Source: Isoetes taiwanensis (Eukaryota > Streptophyta > Lycopodiopsida > Isoetales > Isoetaceae). From it: 64,000 nt of DNA. This document shows, in pieces, positions 35,577 through 48,069 of the stretch. The stretch spans positions 24,867,374 to 24,931,373 of the forward strand of contig JAJEKV010000006.1 of assembly GCA_021234155.1 (NCBI GenBank), in the 5' to 3' direction. Every line of letters starts with the position of its first letter. Positions within the stretch are counted from its first letter, which is position 1. The position numbers and the translations under genes are program-made. The notes under the pieces are model-generated. The model saw nothing but the letters and a program-made list of their open reading frames with translations, searched no databases and was not told the origin of the DNA.

Positions 35577-38500
35577 GTGGTATCAGAGCCATGTCAAGCA
35601 GGTTTGGAGCAGGGTTGTTGAACTCTATTGCAGTGTATGAAGGGGGACCAGGCTTTCAGATTTGGAAGGAACAAATCAAAAATGTTCTTGAAAATGAAGG
35701 GCTCGGGAATTAGTTCAAGGAACTAGTTCATGGGGATGCGCCTCGTGGGTCGCAAGAAGAAGTTCTACCTCCGAAAGTCCGGGTGAAACTTCAAGAGTCC
35801 GGGTGAAGTAGACTCAAGTAAAAGTGGTAAGGATGAAGTTGTTAAACTCGTGAAGCATATGGTATTTTGACCAGCAAAGTTGGGGCTTCAATTTTGTGAA
35901 GATAAGGGAAAGTCCCCTAGTGATATTTGGAAGTTCCTCGCCAAAAACTATGAGGAAAAAACATCATCTCGCATTGATGTTCTTGATAAAGCACTTAGGA
36001 TGCTAAGGGTAAAAGAAGGTGATGACTTACCAAAGTTTTTTCTAAGTTTGATAACATTGTGGCGTGCATTTAGAAGGTGCCGGGTGTTGGCCGACCGAAC
36101 AACAAAAAATTATTGCATGTGGCAAGAGCAATTGAGGGGAACAAGCAGCTTGTCAACTCTTATTAGGAATGTGGCCAAAACCGAGAGGCAAAGCAGAAGA
36201 AATGATTCGAACAGAGTTTGAACAAAATAAGGTATTGTATGATGATGACATTGAAGATAATGTTGAAGTGTTGTATGCAGGTAAGGGCAAAGCAAAGTTT
36301 TCAGGAAAAAGTGCTAAAGATAAGAGTGAAATAGGTCCTTGTTTTCACCGCAAAGCAAAAGGGCATTTAAAGATAAGTTGTCCTAAATTGAAAGAGGTTG
36401 AGTGCTTTAACCGGTGGAGGCAGAGGTCACTTCAAGCAAACAAGTGCTCAAGCAAAAAATGAATAGAGGCGTAATTCAAGTAGAGGAAGAAATTATTCTA
36501 GAGGTCGAGGAAGAAATCCCGATACACAAAGGTCTGTCAGAATTTGGTGCAAGATATTGAAGAAGAATCAAGTGAAGAGGATGAAGATGCCGAGGTAAGT
36601 AATTATGACATTTTGGTTGTTTCAAAAGAAAAATCTAATAATGATGATGAAATGTTAATATTAGATAGTGGAGCGTAAAAATGCGGACGGGGCCAGCCAA
36701 ATTATTCAAGGAGGAAAAGAAGGAAGAATTAAGCATATCAAGTTAGGAAATGGGAAGTTGCAAGATGTTCAATGCACGGAATGTTAGAATTGTTTGACCT
36801 TCAAAGGGAAAGCAAGAAACTTGAAGGATGTTTTGTGTGTACCTTCACTAGTCGAAATTTAATTTCTCTGTACGCTTAGTAGACATGGATTACAATCGTT
36901 GTTTTTGACAAGTATCAATGTAAAGTGCTTTTGAATAATGAGATCAAATTTTTGGAAGAAGATTTGGTAATTTGTTTGCATTGATAGTGGTTGTTTGCCC
37001 GTTGTTAATTTCGTTATGATTCCGTGATATGGACACTTGGCATCCGAGGTTATGTCATGTTAATCATAGCACCATAGATACTATGATTAAACAAAAAATA
37101 ATCAAAGCAAAAAAATGAAGTTGATGAGCCAAGAATCGCCTAGGTTGCATGCTAGGAAAACATGCAAGATTGCCTTTAAAAGGGCAAAGAGAAAACCAAA
37201 GGGGTGTTGGAGCTAGTGCATACAGATCTCTCGTGGCCCTCTTAATGTTAGAGGAATATCGTGAAAAAGGTATTTCATACCTTTATTGATGACTTTAGTA
37301 GAAAGACAACATGCATGTGTCTTAGAACTAAAGATCAAGCCTTTGAGGCTTATAAAATGTTTGTCGCGTATGGAATTAGAAACACAAAAAAAAGTGAAAT
37401 GTATTCGATCCGACCGTGGTGGAGAGTTCATGTCATCCGAAGTTTATCAAGTTTTGCAAGGTAAGGGGAATAAAGAGACAGCTTTACATGTAGTTTTTCT
37501 CCACAAACTAATGGCATTGCTGAAAGGAAAAATAGGACAATTTTAAATGTCGGGCCGAGCTATGATAAAACACAATGTGGCTACCCAATTATTTGTGGGA
37601 GGAAGTCGCCTTAACAAAGAAGGAAAGTTCGTAATATGTTACCAAATAGAGCTGCCGCTGGAATGATCCCGTGATGAGCTATGGTCGAGTTAAACCAAAC
37701 TATGAGACACCGAGAGTTTTGGTTGTCTAAGCTTTGTTCATGTACCAAAGCAACAAAGGTTAAAGTTAGATGATCGAGCAAGAATAGCCTTTCTTGTAGG
37801 ATATGATCAAGAATCCAAGGCATACCGATTATTTGATCCACAAAGGAAAAAGATTTTGATCAAGAGAGATGTGACGTTTGATTAATCTCAATCTTATAAA
37901 AACATAAAGTTTTTCTCTCGTTAATCCTAAAGAAAAGGAAGTCTTTAAATTGAATACTTAACTTTATTGATGATGATGATGAGCAGGATGCCAACAAACT
38001 CTCCTCTCAACAAGTTGGTGTGAAGACGCCTCGATAGTGTGGCGGATACTATAGAAAAGGAGGTAACACAGCCCAAAGGTCGGTAGAAGAACCGCAAAAT
38101 GATCTTGCAACAAGAGGCTAATGTTGATCATGAAAGATTTGGAAGAGATAACACGTAGAAGTAGGAGAATACAAAGTGAAGCAGGTGTAAACCTTATTGA
38201 AATCCTTGCCTTGTCGGATACCGAAGTACCAAAATCTTATAGAGAAGCTATAAGTGTGGTTGATGCAAAAGAATGGAAAATTGCCATGAATGATGAGTCG
38301 GATGCATTTAAGAGAACAGGACGATGAGCTTGTAAACTTACCCCAAGGTAGACATGCAAAGGGGTGTAAATGGATATTTAAAATCAAGCAAGGAGTACAA
38401 CCTCACCAATTAAGTATAAAGCTCGATTAGTAGCAATGTGGATATACACGTAAGAAGGGAATTGACTATGAGGAAACTTTTTCCCCTATAGTAAAATGAC

Positions 38501-39775
38501 AAGTATCGGGATGTTGTTAGCAAAGAGCAAATGCAAAGAATTTTGAGGTACATCATATGGATGTCTCTAACGCTTTTTTGAATGTCGACTTGGAGGAGGA
38601 TATCTTTATGATGCAACCTCCCGGCTTTGAGCAAGGGAAAGATAAAGTGTGGAAACTTAAAAGGTCAGATATAATGAGACAAATACCAAGACAATGGTAT
38701 ATTTGCATGGACTCATATTTAAGGGAACAAGGTTTTATAAAACTAAAGGATGATGGAAATATTTATTTATTTAAGGATGGGAATGAAGTATGCTATATTG
38801 CATTATATGTGGATGACAATGTGATGGTTAGTAGCAATCTTGATGTGCTACAAAAAATGCAAAGACATTCTCAAGAATCGTTTTAAAATGACAGACTTGG
38901 GCTTAACTTAAAAAGTTTTTAGGAATTGAAGTCTTCAGAGATAGAGACAAATGTGTTCTTACTTTGACACAAGGTGAGAATATTGCGTGCATGCTCAAAA
39001 GATTCAATATGGAAGATTGTAAGGTGGTAAAACTCCCATGGTTCCGTGTAACAAACTAACCTTGAATTTGAATGATGACAGTCAGGAAATGGAAAACATT
39101 CCATATCAAGAGTTAGTTGGTCGCTTACTATATTTATCTAGTCGCACAAGACCCGATATTTCATTTGCAAATAATATTCTAAGTAGATACCGCCATAACT
39201 TTGGAAAGGAGCACCGGCAAAAAAGCCTAAGAGGGTTCTAAGATATTTGAAAGGAAGAGATTATGGGATACAATTTAATTCTGATAACATGGAGTTGCTA
39301 TCATACTGTGATTCAGATTGGGGTGGAGACCCTGATGAAAGAAAATCAACTTCAGGAATTATTTGCATGCTAGGAGGAGGGCCCATCTCATGGAAATGCA
39401 GGAAGCAAAAGGCAATAGCACTGTCATCTGCAGAAGCAGAATATGCAGCTGCAACCCTTGCTGCTAAGGAAATAGTATGGAGTGAAAGGTTGCTACAAGA
39501 AATAGGTATAGAGCAAAGAAAACCTTTGAAATTGCTTTCTGACAGTCTCAGTTGCATAGGAATGACGAAAAATCCAATACAACATGAAAGGACCAAGCAT
39601 ATCGAGCTGGAGATGCATTTCATAAGGGATTTAGTGAAGAAAAGAATCATTGAACTGCAATATGTTCAAACTGAAATGCAGTTGGCAGATATTTTGACAA
39701 AGGCTTTGGCAGAGTTAAAATTTAGTAGACTGAGACATATGATCAGTTGCAAGGAAAAATAACATGAAGGGAAAG

Positions 39776-40224
39776 TGTTAAATGGTGTCATGTTATTTGG
39801 GAGACCTATGAGAAGCAGTGGCAGTAGGTCAAAGTCAAAGTCAAAGTCAAAGTGGCGGGCACCCCCTACCCGGGTGTTGCTGGGCTCGCTAGAAACACAC
39901 AGACACCCCCTGCCCGCCACTTAGGGTTTGCGTTGACCAGTCAAAGTCAAAGTCAACTAGGGCCGAATTTTAAGGAAGGCAAGTCTATCTACTCCTGATT
40001 TTTAGGCAAGTTGGAGAACTTTCTATATGAAGGAGATGAACAATTTGACAAGTGGATGCACCCGGATTGGAAGGTAAATATGGAGATAAATACTGGAGTA
40101 AGGCATAGACAGGAGAGCTTGCAGGTCGAGATATGAAGCAGGAGATTGTTTGAGCGCCTGATTGATGTTGTTGTCAGTGTATTGAGTACCAGTTTATTGA
40201 ATACATTATCTTCAAATTCTAACA
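39776..40224 (+). repeat. Copia right LTR
   Basis: 449 bp, the same length as the left LTR, with the same (GTCAAA)n tract and tips. Confidence 0.9.
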
Positions 40225-40482
40225 CTTTACACCAGAGTTTCTTGAATATATATTGTGTTCTTATAGCAGCATTATTGGTTCTGTGTACGTATTGTATTAT
40301 TATATTATGTGTATGGTTTGCTATACTTGCAATAATTTGTATGTATATACCGTCAATAATTCAGGTGTGTATAAATAGATATGCATGAAATTGCCAAACC
40401 ATCGGCTTCAGACTCCGCCTGCTTCTTGTTATTATGGCACATTCTATTACCTGCAAGATGACCCATAAGGACCTCTGCAGGT
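40225..40482 (+). repeat. 258-bp direct duplication, right copy
   Basis: By eye identical to 34859-35116. It follows the right LTR without any gap and continues into the exon-like sequence at 40507. Confidence 0.85.
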
Positions 40483-40506
40483 GCCGCTAGCTAGAAATAG
40501 AACTTG

Positions 40507-40653
40507 AGGACTGGTTGACTATCGTTGCTATGAATCCCGTCCGCTTCTATCCTGATCCCTTTGATGTTGTAATCCATCTTCAATGGAATCCAGAGCATGC
40601 TTTGTTCATGATGGAGAGGATCTCAGGAGCTCCTGTCGACGATGAATCGGATT
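40507..40653 (+). CDS. Unidentified last-exon-like frame
   Basis: The frame LEDWLTIVAMNPVRFYPDPF, DVVIHLQWNPEHALFMMER, ending DDESD and a stop, is protein-like and is preceded by possible acceptor sites (CTAG, or AATTCAG further up). It may be the tail of the gene that the Copia element and its flanking duplication interrupt. No family is recognised. Confidence 0.3.
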
Positions 40654-43640
40654 AGTTTTTTTAGTTTATATTCTATTATAATGCTATATTTATGCCAATG
40701 AAATCGCGCCACGCGCGATTAGAACCACGAAAATCTCTGTTTTGTAGCAACTTGCTTGCCGTTATTTATTCGTAAAGCACTAAAATTTCAATCTATAGAT
40801 TTCGTTGTCGTCCGTGATGGTACGAAATAATAAGCAATTTCCTACTTTTTATATTGCCAACATTCTGTCATAATATGGGTGATTTGCATCGAATATTTGA
40901 ATGCCTTTCCATTTCAACACAAAATGCATCTTCCTAGCCCGAAAATAAACTCAATGCAAAAGTGTGGTTACTTCAATATAATGGTCAATAAAAGGCTTAT
41001 ACGGCGCGATTTTGGAATAGACATAATCCCAATTTAATTGAATGATGGTTTTATCCACATGTGACTGCTTTGCACGGTTAACATAAATAGTGAAGTTGTA
41101 GCAGTTAGTTCTGAAATGCAAGGCTGAGTTTTAGGAAGCAACAACACCTTTATCAAGCCCTCTTTTAAATCATTTACATAGTCATGTAGAATGGACATCT
41201 ATATGATTTAAAGAGTGGCAAAATTTGTCCATACCTCAATTGTAGCGCTCATAGAAACCCTAGATGATTTGGAGCATATGGGTCTGTTGAAGATAGCTAT
41301 AATGCAGGTGATAAAACTTTGAAGATGAGGCTAGGGTACATAGATGGCTTGGTGCAAAACGCTTGTTTCAGATAAAGCCAGGGTAGACTTTTAGTGCCTT
41401 GCACAGAGATGAACCCAACAGGCTAGACGAATGGTATGGACAAAGTCGATACTCCCATTGCAAGGTAATGCTTGAAATCACATGAAAAAGGGCATGAAGC
41501 TTTACCTGGACACATCATTCCTTTGCTTGATGCTTGCTATCCATGATTCAGGGTGCTCCACATCCTACTTCCATTGTATTGGCAGACAAATGGGAGAGAC
41601 CTTACTCTCGTGTGACTGCTGCTTTCCTTGCATCTTGGCTACTTGACAAGCTGTCTACTTCAAGCTTGCTCTTCATCTAAACAAAGAATATCTTAAAATT
41701 CCAGTATAAAGACAGACTTGCTTCTTTCCTTGCTTGGGAAGACCAAGGCATGTAAGTACGTCCTTGAGCTCCTTGGTACAAAATGTAGCCAATTGAATCT
41801 ACACAACACAGTTTAGGACGATTAAGAAAACTCCACATAAGTATTGAAAGGACAAACTGATTGCAATATTCACTCTGTACCGACTAGCAACTTTATCCAT
41901 TGGTAGTGGCTTTCATTGCTCCAGACAAGCATCAAAAATTGCATCAGAAACTTTATCACTAAGGAGGACACACCAAACCTGTAAAGTAAGAACTTGATTT
42001 ATTACTAGAATGAACAAAGCATTTGAATGAACATCTGCAAATCATGGCTTGGACGATGTAGTAGATCACGATCCGCCCTTGATAATGTAAAGGTCTTCTC
42101 AACCATTTGTAGAGGACATTGGCTGGGAAATAAAAAGTATGAGAGATGAAGAAGTAAATCACAAACACTCAAGCTATATGAGATGGCTCAAAACTTATTA
42201 CCCCTCAGCTTTCGGTCCAGCACAACTGAGTTGAGTCAAAGTCATTGTCTGCGTAATTATAACACAGAACCTGCATGGCAGAGATTTAAGTCACAACTTA
42301 TAAAGTATCAAAGTCATTTCTAACATGCTAGAACTTCATATGCCTTACGGGTCACCACGATTTATACAACAAGTTTCACAATAGAACTGGGAAGGAATGT
42401 CCATCTCAACTCCTTCAGAAGTGAATCACAAAAACTCAAGCCATACGAGATGGCCATAACTTATTACCCCTGAGCTTTAGATCCAGCACAACTGAGTCGA
42501 GTCGAAGATTCCGGGTTGAACCAAATGGTTCCACATATTACCACCTTATACGAATGTATGTCAATGCTAGTAATCTTGATAAGTCCCTAGAGACTTTTAG
42601 GAAAGCTCAACTGGAAGGTTGTAGAAGTAGGTGTTGGAAGCCATTTAAACTGGTACTTGATTTGCTTATTGAAGCAAGAGATGTCTCTATAGCTGAGGAC
42701 TCTACACTCTTCAAACTGCTTGCTTGAGTACAATATGCAATCGACAACTTAGAATTTAAATCAAGATCCATACTTTCCATAGTAAAGTCTGTTGCCAGCA
42801 AATGCATCACTTGTAGAAACATCCAGTCAAAATCCACTTTTGAAGCCATTTAAGAACTTGCTGTTGAATCCACATTTCTGATACAAACAAAACAAATCAA
42901 TACAACAACTTACATGGAGGTTTCCCACCCCAGATTCTTAAACGTCTCAAAAATATGAAAGGAAGAATTCTATAATGGCTTCTACTGCTGCTGGACTTGG
43001 AGGGCTTCGCCTCTTGGGGGTCGCCATAGTCCGATGCTCCCTCTATCTTGCCGATTAGGCAGTTCAAACATCAGCGACCCACAATGCAGGTGACTGCCAA
43101 TTTACAGGGAACACTAGGTTTGGAGCAGTTTTTGGCATATTCTAGATATATTCTAGCATATACTTAGAATATACCGAAATCCACATGAGGAGGGTTTCCC
43201 CCTAGGGGCAACCCTAAGCTTCACTTTCAGTTAAAAAATGATGTCCACGTGGCATCACATGATTGGTCAACGTTTTTGTACCTATAATTATGTTGAATGA
43301 CCGTGTTACATTGATCCTTTCCTGTTGTTTGTCCAGTGACCTCCCTTGTGTCAACGTTTTTTATTTTTACCCGTTAGACTAATGAAGGAGTGCCACGCGA
43401 CTGCCTTTTGCTTTGGTTATGCACGTTTTATCTAGCATTCTCGGCGAGATTTACGTGCCTTTGAACAGTTGTTACTTCCGAGGATCTAAAATTTATGGAA
43501 GAAGAAATTTTCGACGAGAGAAAATTTCGCTTGAGAGAAAATTTCGTTTGAAATTTTCTAGCGGCTGCAAGGGGCGGAGCCACGAGCAGCGCTGCCAGGT
43601 CAGCTAGCAGCCGCCAGAAAATTTCAACCCAAATTATTCA
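40654..43640. other. No recognisable gene; one dispersed direct repeat
   Basis: Two diverged copies of about 100 bp, sharing ACTTATTACCCCT and CCAGCACAACTGAGT, lie at 42145-42250 and 42415-42515. The rest is AT-rich with no conserved frame. Confidence 0.4.
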
Positions 43641-43644
43641 ACGA

Positions 43645-43858
43645 AAAAAAAGGGAGCGTGAAATTTGCCCCTCATTTCTTCTATCCGGCATAGTATTCGC
43701 TGGCAGCGCCGCTTAATCTGGGAGAGCGCCGCTTAGCAAGGGAACGCGACCACAGGCTCGAGGGCAGGAAAGTCGACTTGGAGATCGATAGAAAATTTCC
43801 GGAGGCAAGAAGCTGCTGTTTGGGGGCGAAATTTCACGCCTCCTTTTTTTTTTGGGAA
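43645..43858. mobile_element. Foldback element upstream of the actinoporin-like gene
   Basis: A run of A then GGGAGCGTGAAATTTGCCCC on the left is matched by GGGGGCGAAATTTCACGCCTCC and a run of T on the right. The body is GC-rich. The arrangement fits a small non-autonomous element about 145 bp before the coding start. Confidence 0.45.
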
Positions 43859-44000
43859 AAAAAAGCCAGGTAGACAAGTCACATATTGCCAAAATGACAA
43901 TGTAACTGTACCCATTTGGTGAAGAGAATATTTAAGGCAACAAGAGTCCTAATGGAACTGGTGTCGTCTTACATTTTACATTTGCGCTTGCTGCTGGGAA

Positions 44001-44513
44001 ATGGCAGCAGCGTTTGTAGTGGCAGGAAGGAGGCAAGATGTGAGGGAAAATCTGAGGCTTCAGATACCAACACTATACCCGGAAGGAGATCGGCCGGCCA
44101 TAGTGATAGCGCTTGTGAACAGATCAGGCACAAAGCTGAGCGGCGGAGAAGTGTACTCAGAATCAGGGGAGCAGACAGGGGAGCGTTTGGCGGAAATCGG
44201 AGACCAGGAGGCGCTGATTTTTGCGCCGCAGAATGGCTCCGGGTTTCTGATCTACAGCCTGCAGGCCAGAAATTCGGCCGTAATGCTCATGTGGATGCCG
44301 GATGCCTGGAATATGCGGATCGTGGACGCCAGACCTCGCCCTTCCGCTGCCCTCTTCACAGATCTGTACCATAACGGGGCTAAAATTGGGGATGAATCTC
44401 GCGTTGTCCAAACTGCTGGTTCCTTCCAGGATGTCGCCTACCGTATCCAGGCTTGCATGAAGCGCTGGGGCACCCCTACCTTGAAAATCGCCCTCACATG
44501 GGACCTCTCTTAG
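44001..44513 (+). CDS. Actinoporin-like protein (bryoporin family)
   Basis: An intact single-exon frame of 170 residues similar to the actinoporin-like family of pore-forming proteins, known from sea anemones, some fishes and mosses (bryoporin). Family-type segments run in the expected order: an N-terminal helix region, then IVIALVNRSGTKLSG, EALIFAPQNGSGF, a strand with VMLMWMPDAWNMRIVDARP, then LFTDLYHNGAKIGD. It is slightly shorter than the usual 175-180 residues and has no signal peptide. The gene looks whole. In mosses the relative has been linked to drought response; a similar role here is only inference. The sequence after the stop begins a tandem-duplicated block, but the second unit contains no second copy of the coding region. 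Confidence 0.7.
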   Translation: MAAAFVVAGRRQDVRENLRLQIPTLYPEGDRPAIVIALVNRSGTKLSGGEVYSESGEQTGERLAEIGDQEALIFAPQNGSGFLIYSLQARNSAVMLMWMPDAWNMRIVDARPRPSAALFTDLYHNGAKIGDESRVVQTAGSFQDVAYRIQACMKRWGTPTLKIALTWDLS

Positions 44514-45130
44514 ATCTCTCGCCCTTTTTGCCCCTTCTGTCTCCGATCCTCGGCTTCTTTTCCCTTGTCTTTTGCTTTCTTTCCTCTATCCCAATGTTTC
44601 TTGTGTATATGTTTTCTTTGTCTATCTTTCTTTCTTTTGGGCTCTGTTTTTCGTTCTGTAGTTCTGTATCGCTCGTACTTTCTTGCATGCTAACATTTTC
44701 AGATTCTGTATGGGGATGGAAATAGGGGAGATGATTCCAAGGGTCCCGCGACCGGCGGGAGCCGGAAGCGGGTCCTGGAATCATTGACCTTGTTTCGTCC
44801 CCCCCACATCATGGTAAGTGGGGAGCCGGGAGCCAGGAGCGGGTCCTGGAATCATTGACCCTGTTTAGCCCCCCCACATCATGATAAGTGGGGAGCGCCA
44901 TCAATTTTTTCCTGCTGATCGATTGCAGATGACCGCTTGAGCAGAATGACACTGTCGTTTTCCATTCCAGAGGCAGAACCGTTTTCCATTCCAGAGGCGG
45001 AACCAGCGACCCACTTTCCATGATGTACCCTAAAAAAGCCTTGTCTTTTTAGAGTATTAATTTTGATTCACTGAAGCAATTTTAGATTTACCTTTACTTC
45101 TGTTATCTAAGAAATATTTTTGTCCGATAA

Positions 45131-45463
45131 GGGCCAGGTCACATGAGGATGTTGACATGACGTCTTTCATGTCGACTTGAATGCTTAATAAAAGGTTGGG
45201 GTCGCATGTTCATCTTCAAAGGAAATGCCACAACCGTTCAAAGAAACTTCCTTAATTTAGACGGTTGATCTATTCCAAGATTTGCAACGTGTCAAAATAA
45301 AAAGGCTTCATGTCAACATGGACTCCTTCAGCCGAAGAGGAAGCCGGTGGAATGGATAGACGTTGACATGAAGCTCTTCATGTCAAAAACTATCATGTGA
45401 CCCTTCGTTTTTTAAATTTTGACGTCTATCCCTTCATATTGACATGTACATGTGACCATACCC
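45131..45463. mobile_element. PIF/Harbinger-like MITE, 333 bp
   Basis: The inverted ends GGGCCAGGTCACATG and CATGTGACCATACCC are flanked by a TAA duplication (45128-45130 and 45464-45466). A 3-bp TWA target duplication is the mark of PIF/Harbinger elements. The matching place in unit B (CCGATAAGCAGAATATTTCT near 46790) has one TAA and no insert, so the empty site is preserved in the same molecule. Further TGACATGAAG repeats lie inside the element. Confidence 0.85.
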
Positions 45464-45496
45464 TAAGCGGAATATTTCTCCCCATAAAAACTAGTA

Positions 45497-45660
45497 AAAA
45501 CTAGCAAACGTGTGCTTAGCGTTGTCGTGCATAAATAAAGCCATGTGTTTATACGAGCGCTTAACGTTGTCGTGCATAAATAAAGCCATGTGTTTATACG
45601 AGCATTTGATATTGCCGCGCATAAATAAAGCCATGTGTTTATATGAGCATTTGATATAAG
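45497..45660. repeat. Minisatellite, 3 x about 53 bp
   Basis: Units contain GCATAAATAAAGCCATGTGT followed by TTATA-GAGC. Unit B of the tandem duplication has only two copies (46850-46945), so the copy number changed after or during the duplication. Confidence 0.85.
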
Positions 45661-45936
45661 ATTGATCATTCAAAGCTGCTAAAATGATGCAAGGTATTAG
45701 CTTCAGACTAACATTTAATTACTGATTAATTCAAGGGTGTTGCTAACATAGTGGTATGGCATTTGCAAAATTTGTGAAGCATATGGGAAGGAGGTGCATG
45801 GGCCCTTGTGAAGGATTTTATTGGAGTCTAAGATTAGACATGGTATATGTTATGAAGATGCTCTAGAAGATGTTGTTTAACTTGGCTTTCATGTTAATAA
45901 AGGCTTGAATATGTTGTTTAGCTTGGCTCCTATGTT

Positions 45937-46416
45937 TTTTTTTTTGAAGAACTGTGTCATCAATATATTAAAAGAATGGTAATGTTACAAAACAAGTGAG
46001 GAGGAAGGAGAACTCCCCCAAAGAGACAAATGGGATACCTCAACAAATCCACAACAAACTCACGTAAAAAAGCGCAACTCCCCATTGTACAAACCGACCA
46101 TCACCATCTACAACACCCAAGAAGTCCCGCCAAATGGCAAACATCCGCTCTACTAATCCCGTGAACACCAGAAAGCTTTGAAATAGCTTATACATGAGTC
46201 GAGGAATCAGAGAGGCTTGCAGGCTGCTGAATCCCCTGAAAGATCCACAACCGCCGCCGCTTCCAAATCAGCCACACCAACCAAGCCACGCACAGATGCA
46301 AGGCTTGCTGCCGCAAGAGCGGCCAAGCACCAGGATACACATGAAGCAGCAACTGCTGGCTAGTCAATCTCACCTGAAACAGAGCCCTGACCCAATCCCA
46401 GGCAGCCTGCAAGTGA
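45937..46416 (-). mobile_element. LINE 3-prime end, 5-prime truncated
   Basis: A T-run at the left end is the poly(A) tail of a minus-strand insert. The coding part (46188-46412) reads WDWVRALFQVRLTSQQ and then VAWLVWLIWKRRRLWIFQG, typical of the zinc-binding (zf-RVT) tail of plant LINE reverse transcriptase proteins. An 11-bp target duplication, GCTCCTATGTT, flanks it (45926-45936 and 46417-46427). Unit B carries the equivalent site without the insert. The tail has no gene function of its own. Confidence 0.85.
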
Positions 46417-46459
46417 GCTCCTATGTTAACAAAGGCCTAAATAATTATCGATAAGCTTC

Positions 46460-47257
46460 GTTCTATATCGTACTTTCTTGCATGCTAAGATTTTCAGATT
46501 TTGTATGGGGGGTGGAAACAGGGGAGATGATTCCAGCCAGGAGCGGGTCCTGGAATCATTGACCCTGTTTCGTCCCCCCACATCATGGTAAGTGGGGAGC
46601 GCCATCAATTTTTACCTGCTGATCGATTGCAGATGACCGCTTGAGCAGAATGACACTGTCGTTTTCCATTCCAGAGGTGGAACCAGCGACCCACTTTTCA
46701 TGATATACCCTAAAAGGCCTGTCTTTTCAAAGTATTAATTTCGATTCACTTAAGCAATTTTAGATTTACCTTTACTTCTGTTATCTAATCCGATAAGCAG
46801 AATATTTCTCCGTGATAAAAACTAGTAAAAACTAGCAAACTGTACTGCTTGGCGTTGCCGTGCATAAATAAAGCCATGTGTTTAAATGAGCATTTGATAT
46901 TGCCGCGCATAAATAAAGCCATGTGTTTATATGAGCATTTGATGTAAGACTGATCACTCAAAGCTGCTAAAATGATGCAAGGTATTAGCTTCAGGCTAAC
47001 ATTTCATTAATGATTAATTGAAGGGTGTTGCTAACATAGTGGTATGGCATTTGCGAAAATTGTGAAGCATATGGGAAGGAGGTGCATGGGCCCTTGTGAA
47101 GAATTTTATTGGAGTCTAAGATTAGACATAGTATATGTTATGAAGATGCTCTAGAAGATGTTGTTTAACTTGGTTTTCATGTTAACGAAAGCTTGAATAT
47201 GTTGTTTAGCTTGGCTTCTATGTTAACAAAGGCCTAAATAATTATCGGATAAGCTTC
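46460..47257. repeat. Tandem duplication, unit B
   Basis: 798 bp, colinear with unit A once the MITE and the LINE tail are left out. It holds no coding region. It is the uninterrupted reference for both insertions. Confidence 0.85.
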
Positions 47258-47624
47258 TTAACATATTTGAACCAAGAATTTTGGATTATGATTGTTTTTC
47301 TATAACATGTGAATCTTGTATGAAACAAAATGCACAATGTTCTACCATCGACCACTAAGTCCTAGCAAGCTAGAGATGAGCCAATAATGGAACATAATAG
47401 GCAAGGAAGCGAGATCATGTCCATGATGCTTATGCAACATAAAAGAATATGCCAAATCTGACCCCATGGGGTTTTGTAAAATTACATAATGCATGGTTCA
47501 TCTTTGAGGGGTGTAGATTGACTTGATGCATTGTAATGAACACATCCAATACAAAATCTATAAACTCTAAAACACTTGTTTTGATGGATAATTTTTGTTG
47601 TATATATATATGTTATCTATTTGT

Positions 47625-48031
47625 TTTTGCTACATATTCTAAACGAGGTGCACCCTGGACTACCACAGTCGTCGGATTCGTCGATCCTACGACCCAGATC
47701 ATATGTTGGGGCCTCTGGGCACCTCTCGTTTTGCTTATAGTCATTTATGATTGGAGGCGCCTATGATTTTGAAATATGAAATACGATTTCACCTAAGGTT
47801 TTGAGGGAATATCGAACCTCTATACGGCTTGCCTAAGATTTTAGAATATGAAATACAGGGGATCAAACCTCTATCAAAATAACTCAATGTTCTAATAACA
47901 CTTCCTTAAACAATGTACCCAGTGAGCTAAAGTGATTATTTTTTATCTTGAATCTATGTTTTTTTTTATAACAACCCATTCAATTGTTTTAGGAATATAT
48001 GGTCTATGGTTTCAAGAATTGTTATTTTTAT
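47625..48031 (-). mobile_element. SINE, tandem copy 1
   Basis: On the minus strand a pol III A box (TTAGCTCACTGGGTACATTG, near 47930) is followed about 55 bp later by a B box (AGGTTTGATCCCC, near 47860). A longer body then ends in GTGCACCTCGTTTAGAATAT. This is the layout of a tRNA-derived SINE. It is followed head to tail by copy 2 with a period of 445 bp. Related pieces lie at 14.03 and 24.65 kb. Confidence 0.6.
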
Positions 48032-48069
48032 ATCCATATCAAATCCCCCTGGAACCCCCTGCCCTGTTA

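Larger units (their letters stand above)
35128..40224 (+). mobile_element. Ty1/Copia LTR retrotransposon, broken
   Basis: This is a fossil element with two 449-bp LTRs (35128-35576 and 39776-40224) that begin TGTTAAATGG and end TTCTAACA. They differ at roughly 20 positions by eye (about 95 percent identity). A primer binding site for initiator methionine tRNA (TGGTATCAGAGC) follows the left LTR, and a purine-rich tract precedes the right one. The internal order is gag, protease (ILDSGA), integrase, reverse transcriptase (YVDDN) and RNase H, which is the Copia order. The RNase H end is the best preserved part. The coding region is broken many times and the element looks inactive. A divergence near 5 percent suggests an old rather than recent insertion. 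There is no 5-bp target duplication; instead a 258-bp duplication brackets it. Confidence 0.9.
44661..46459. repeat. Tandem duplication, unit A (with two insertions)
   Basis: It matches unit B from CGTACTTTCTTGCATGCTAA to AATAATTATCGATAAGCTTC. It contains an extra internal partial duplication near 44760-44880 (GAGCGGGTCCTGGAATCATT twice), a MITE, a LINE tail and three copies of a 53-bp minisatellite. Confidence 0.85.

Noticed and set aside
46194-46454. Plus-strand protein over the LINE tail
   Set aside because: It is the complement of the LINE zinc-binding tail, which explains the open frame.
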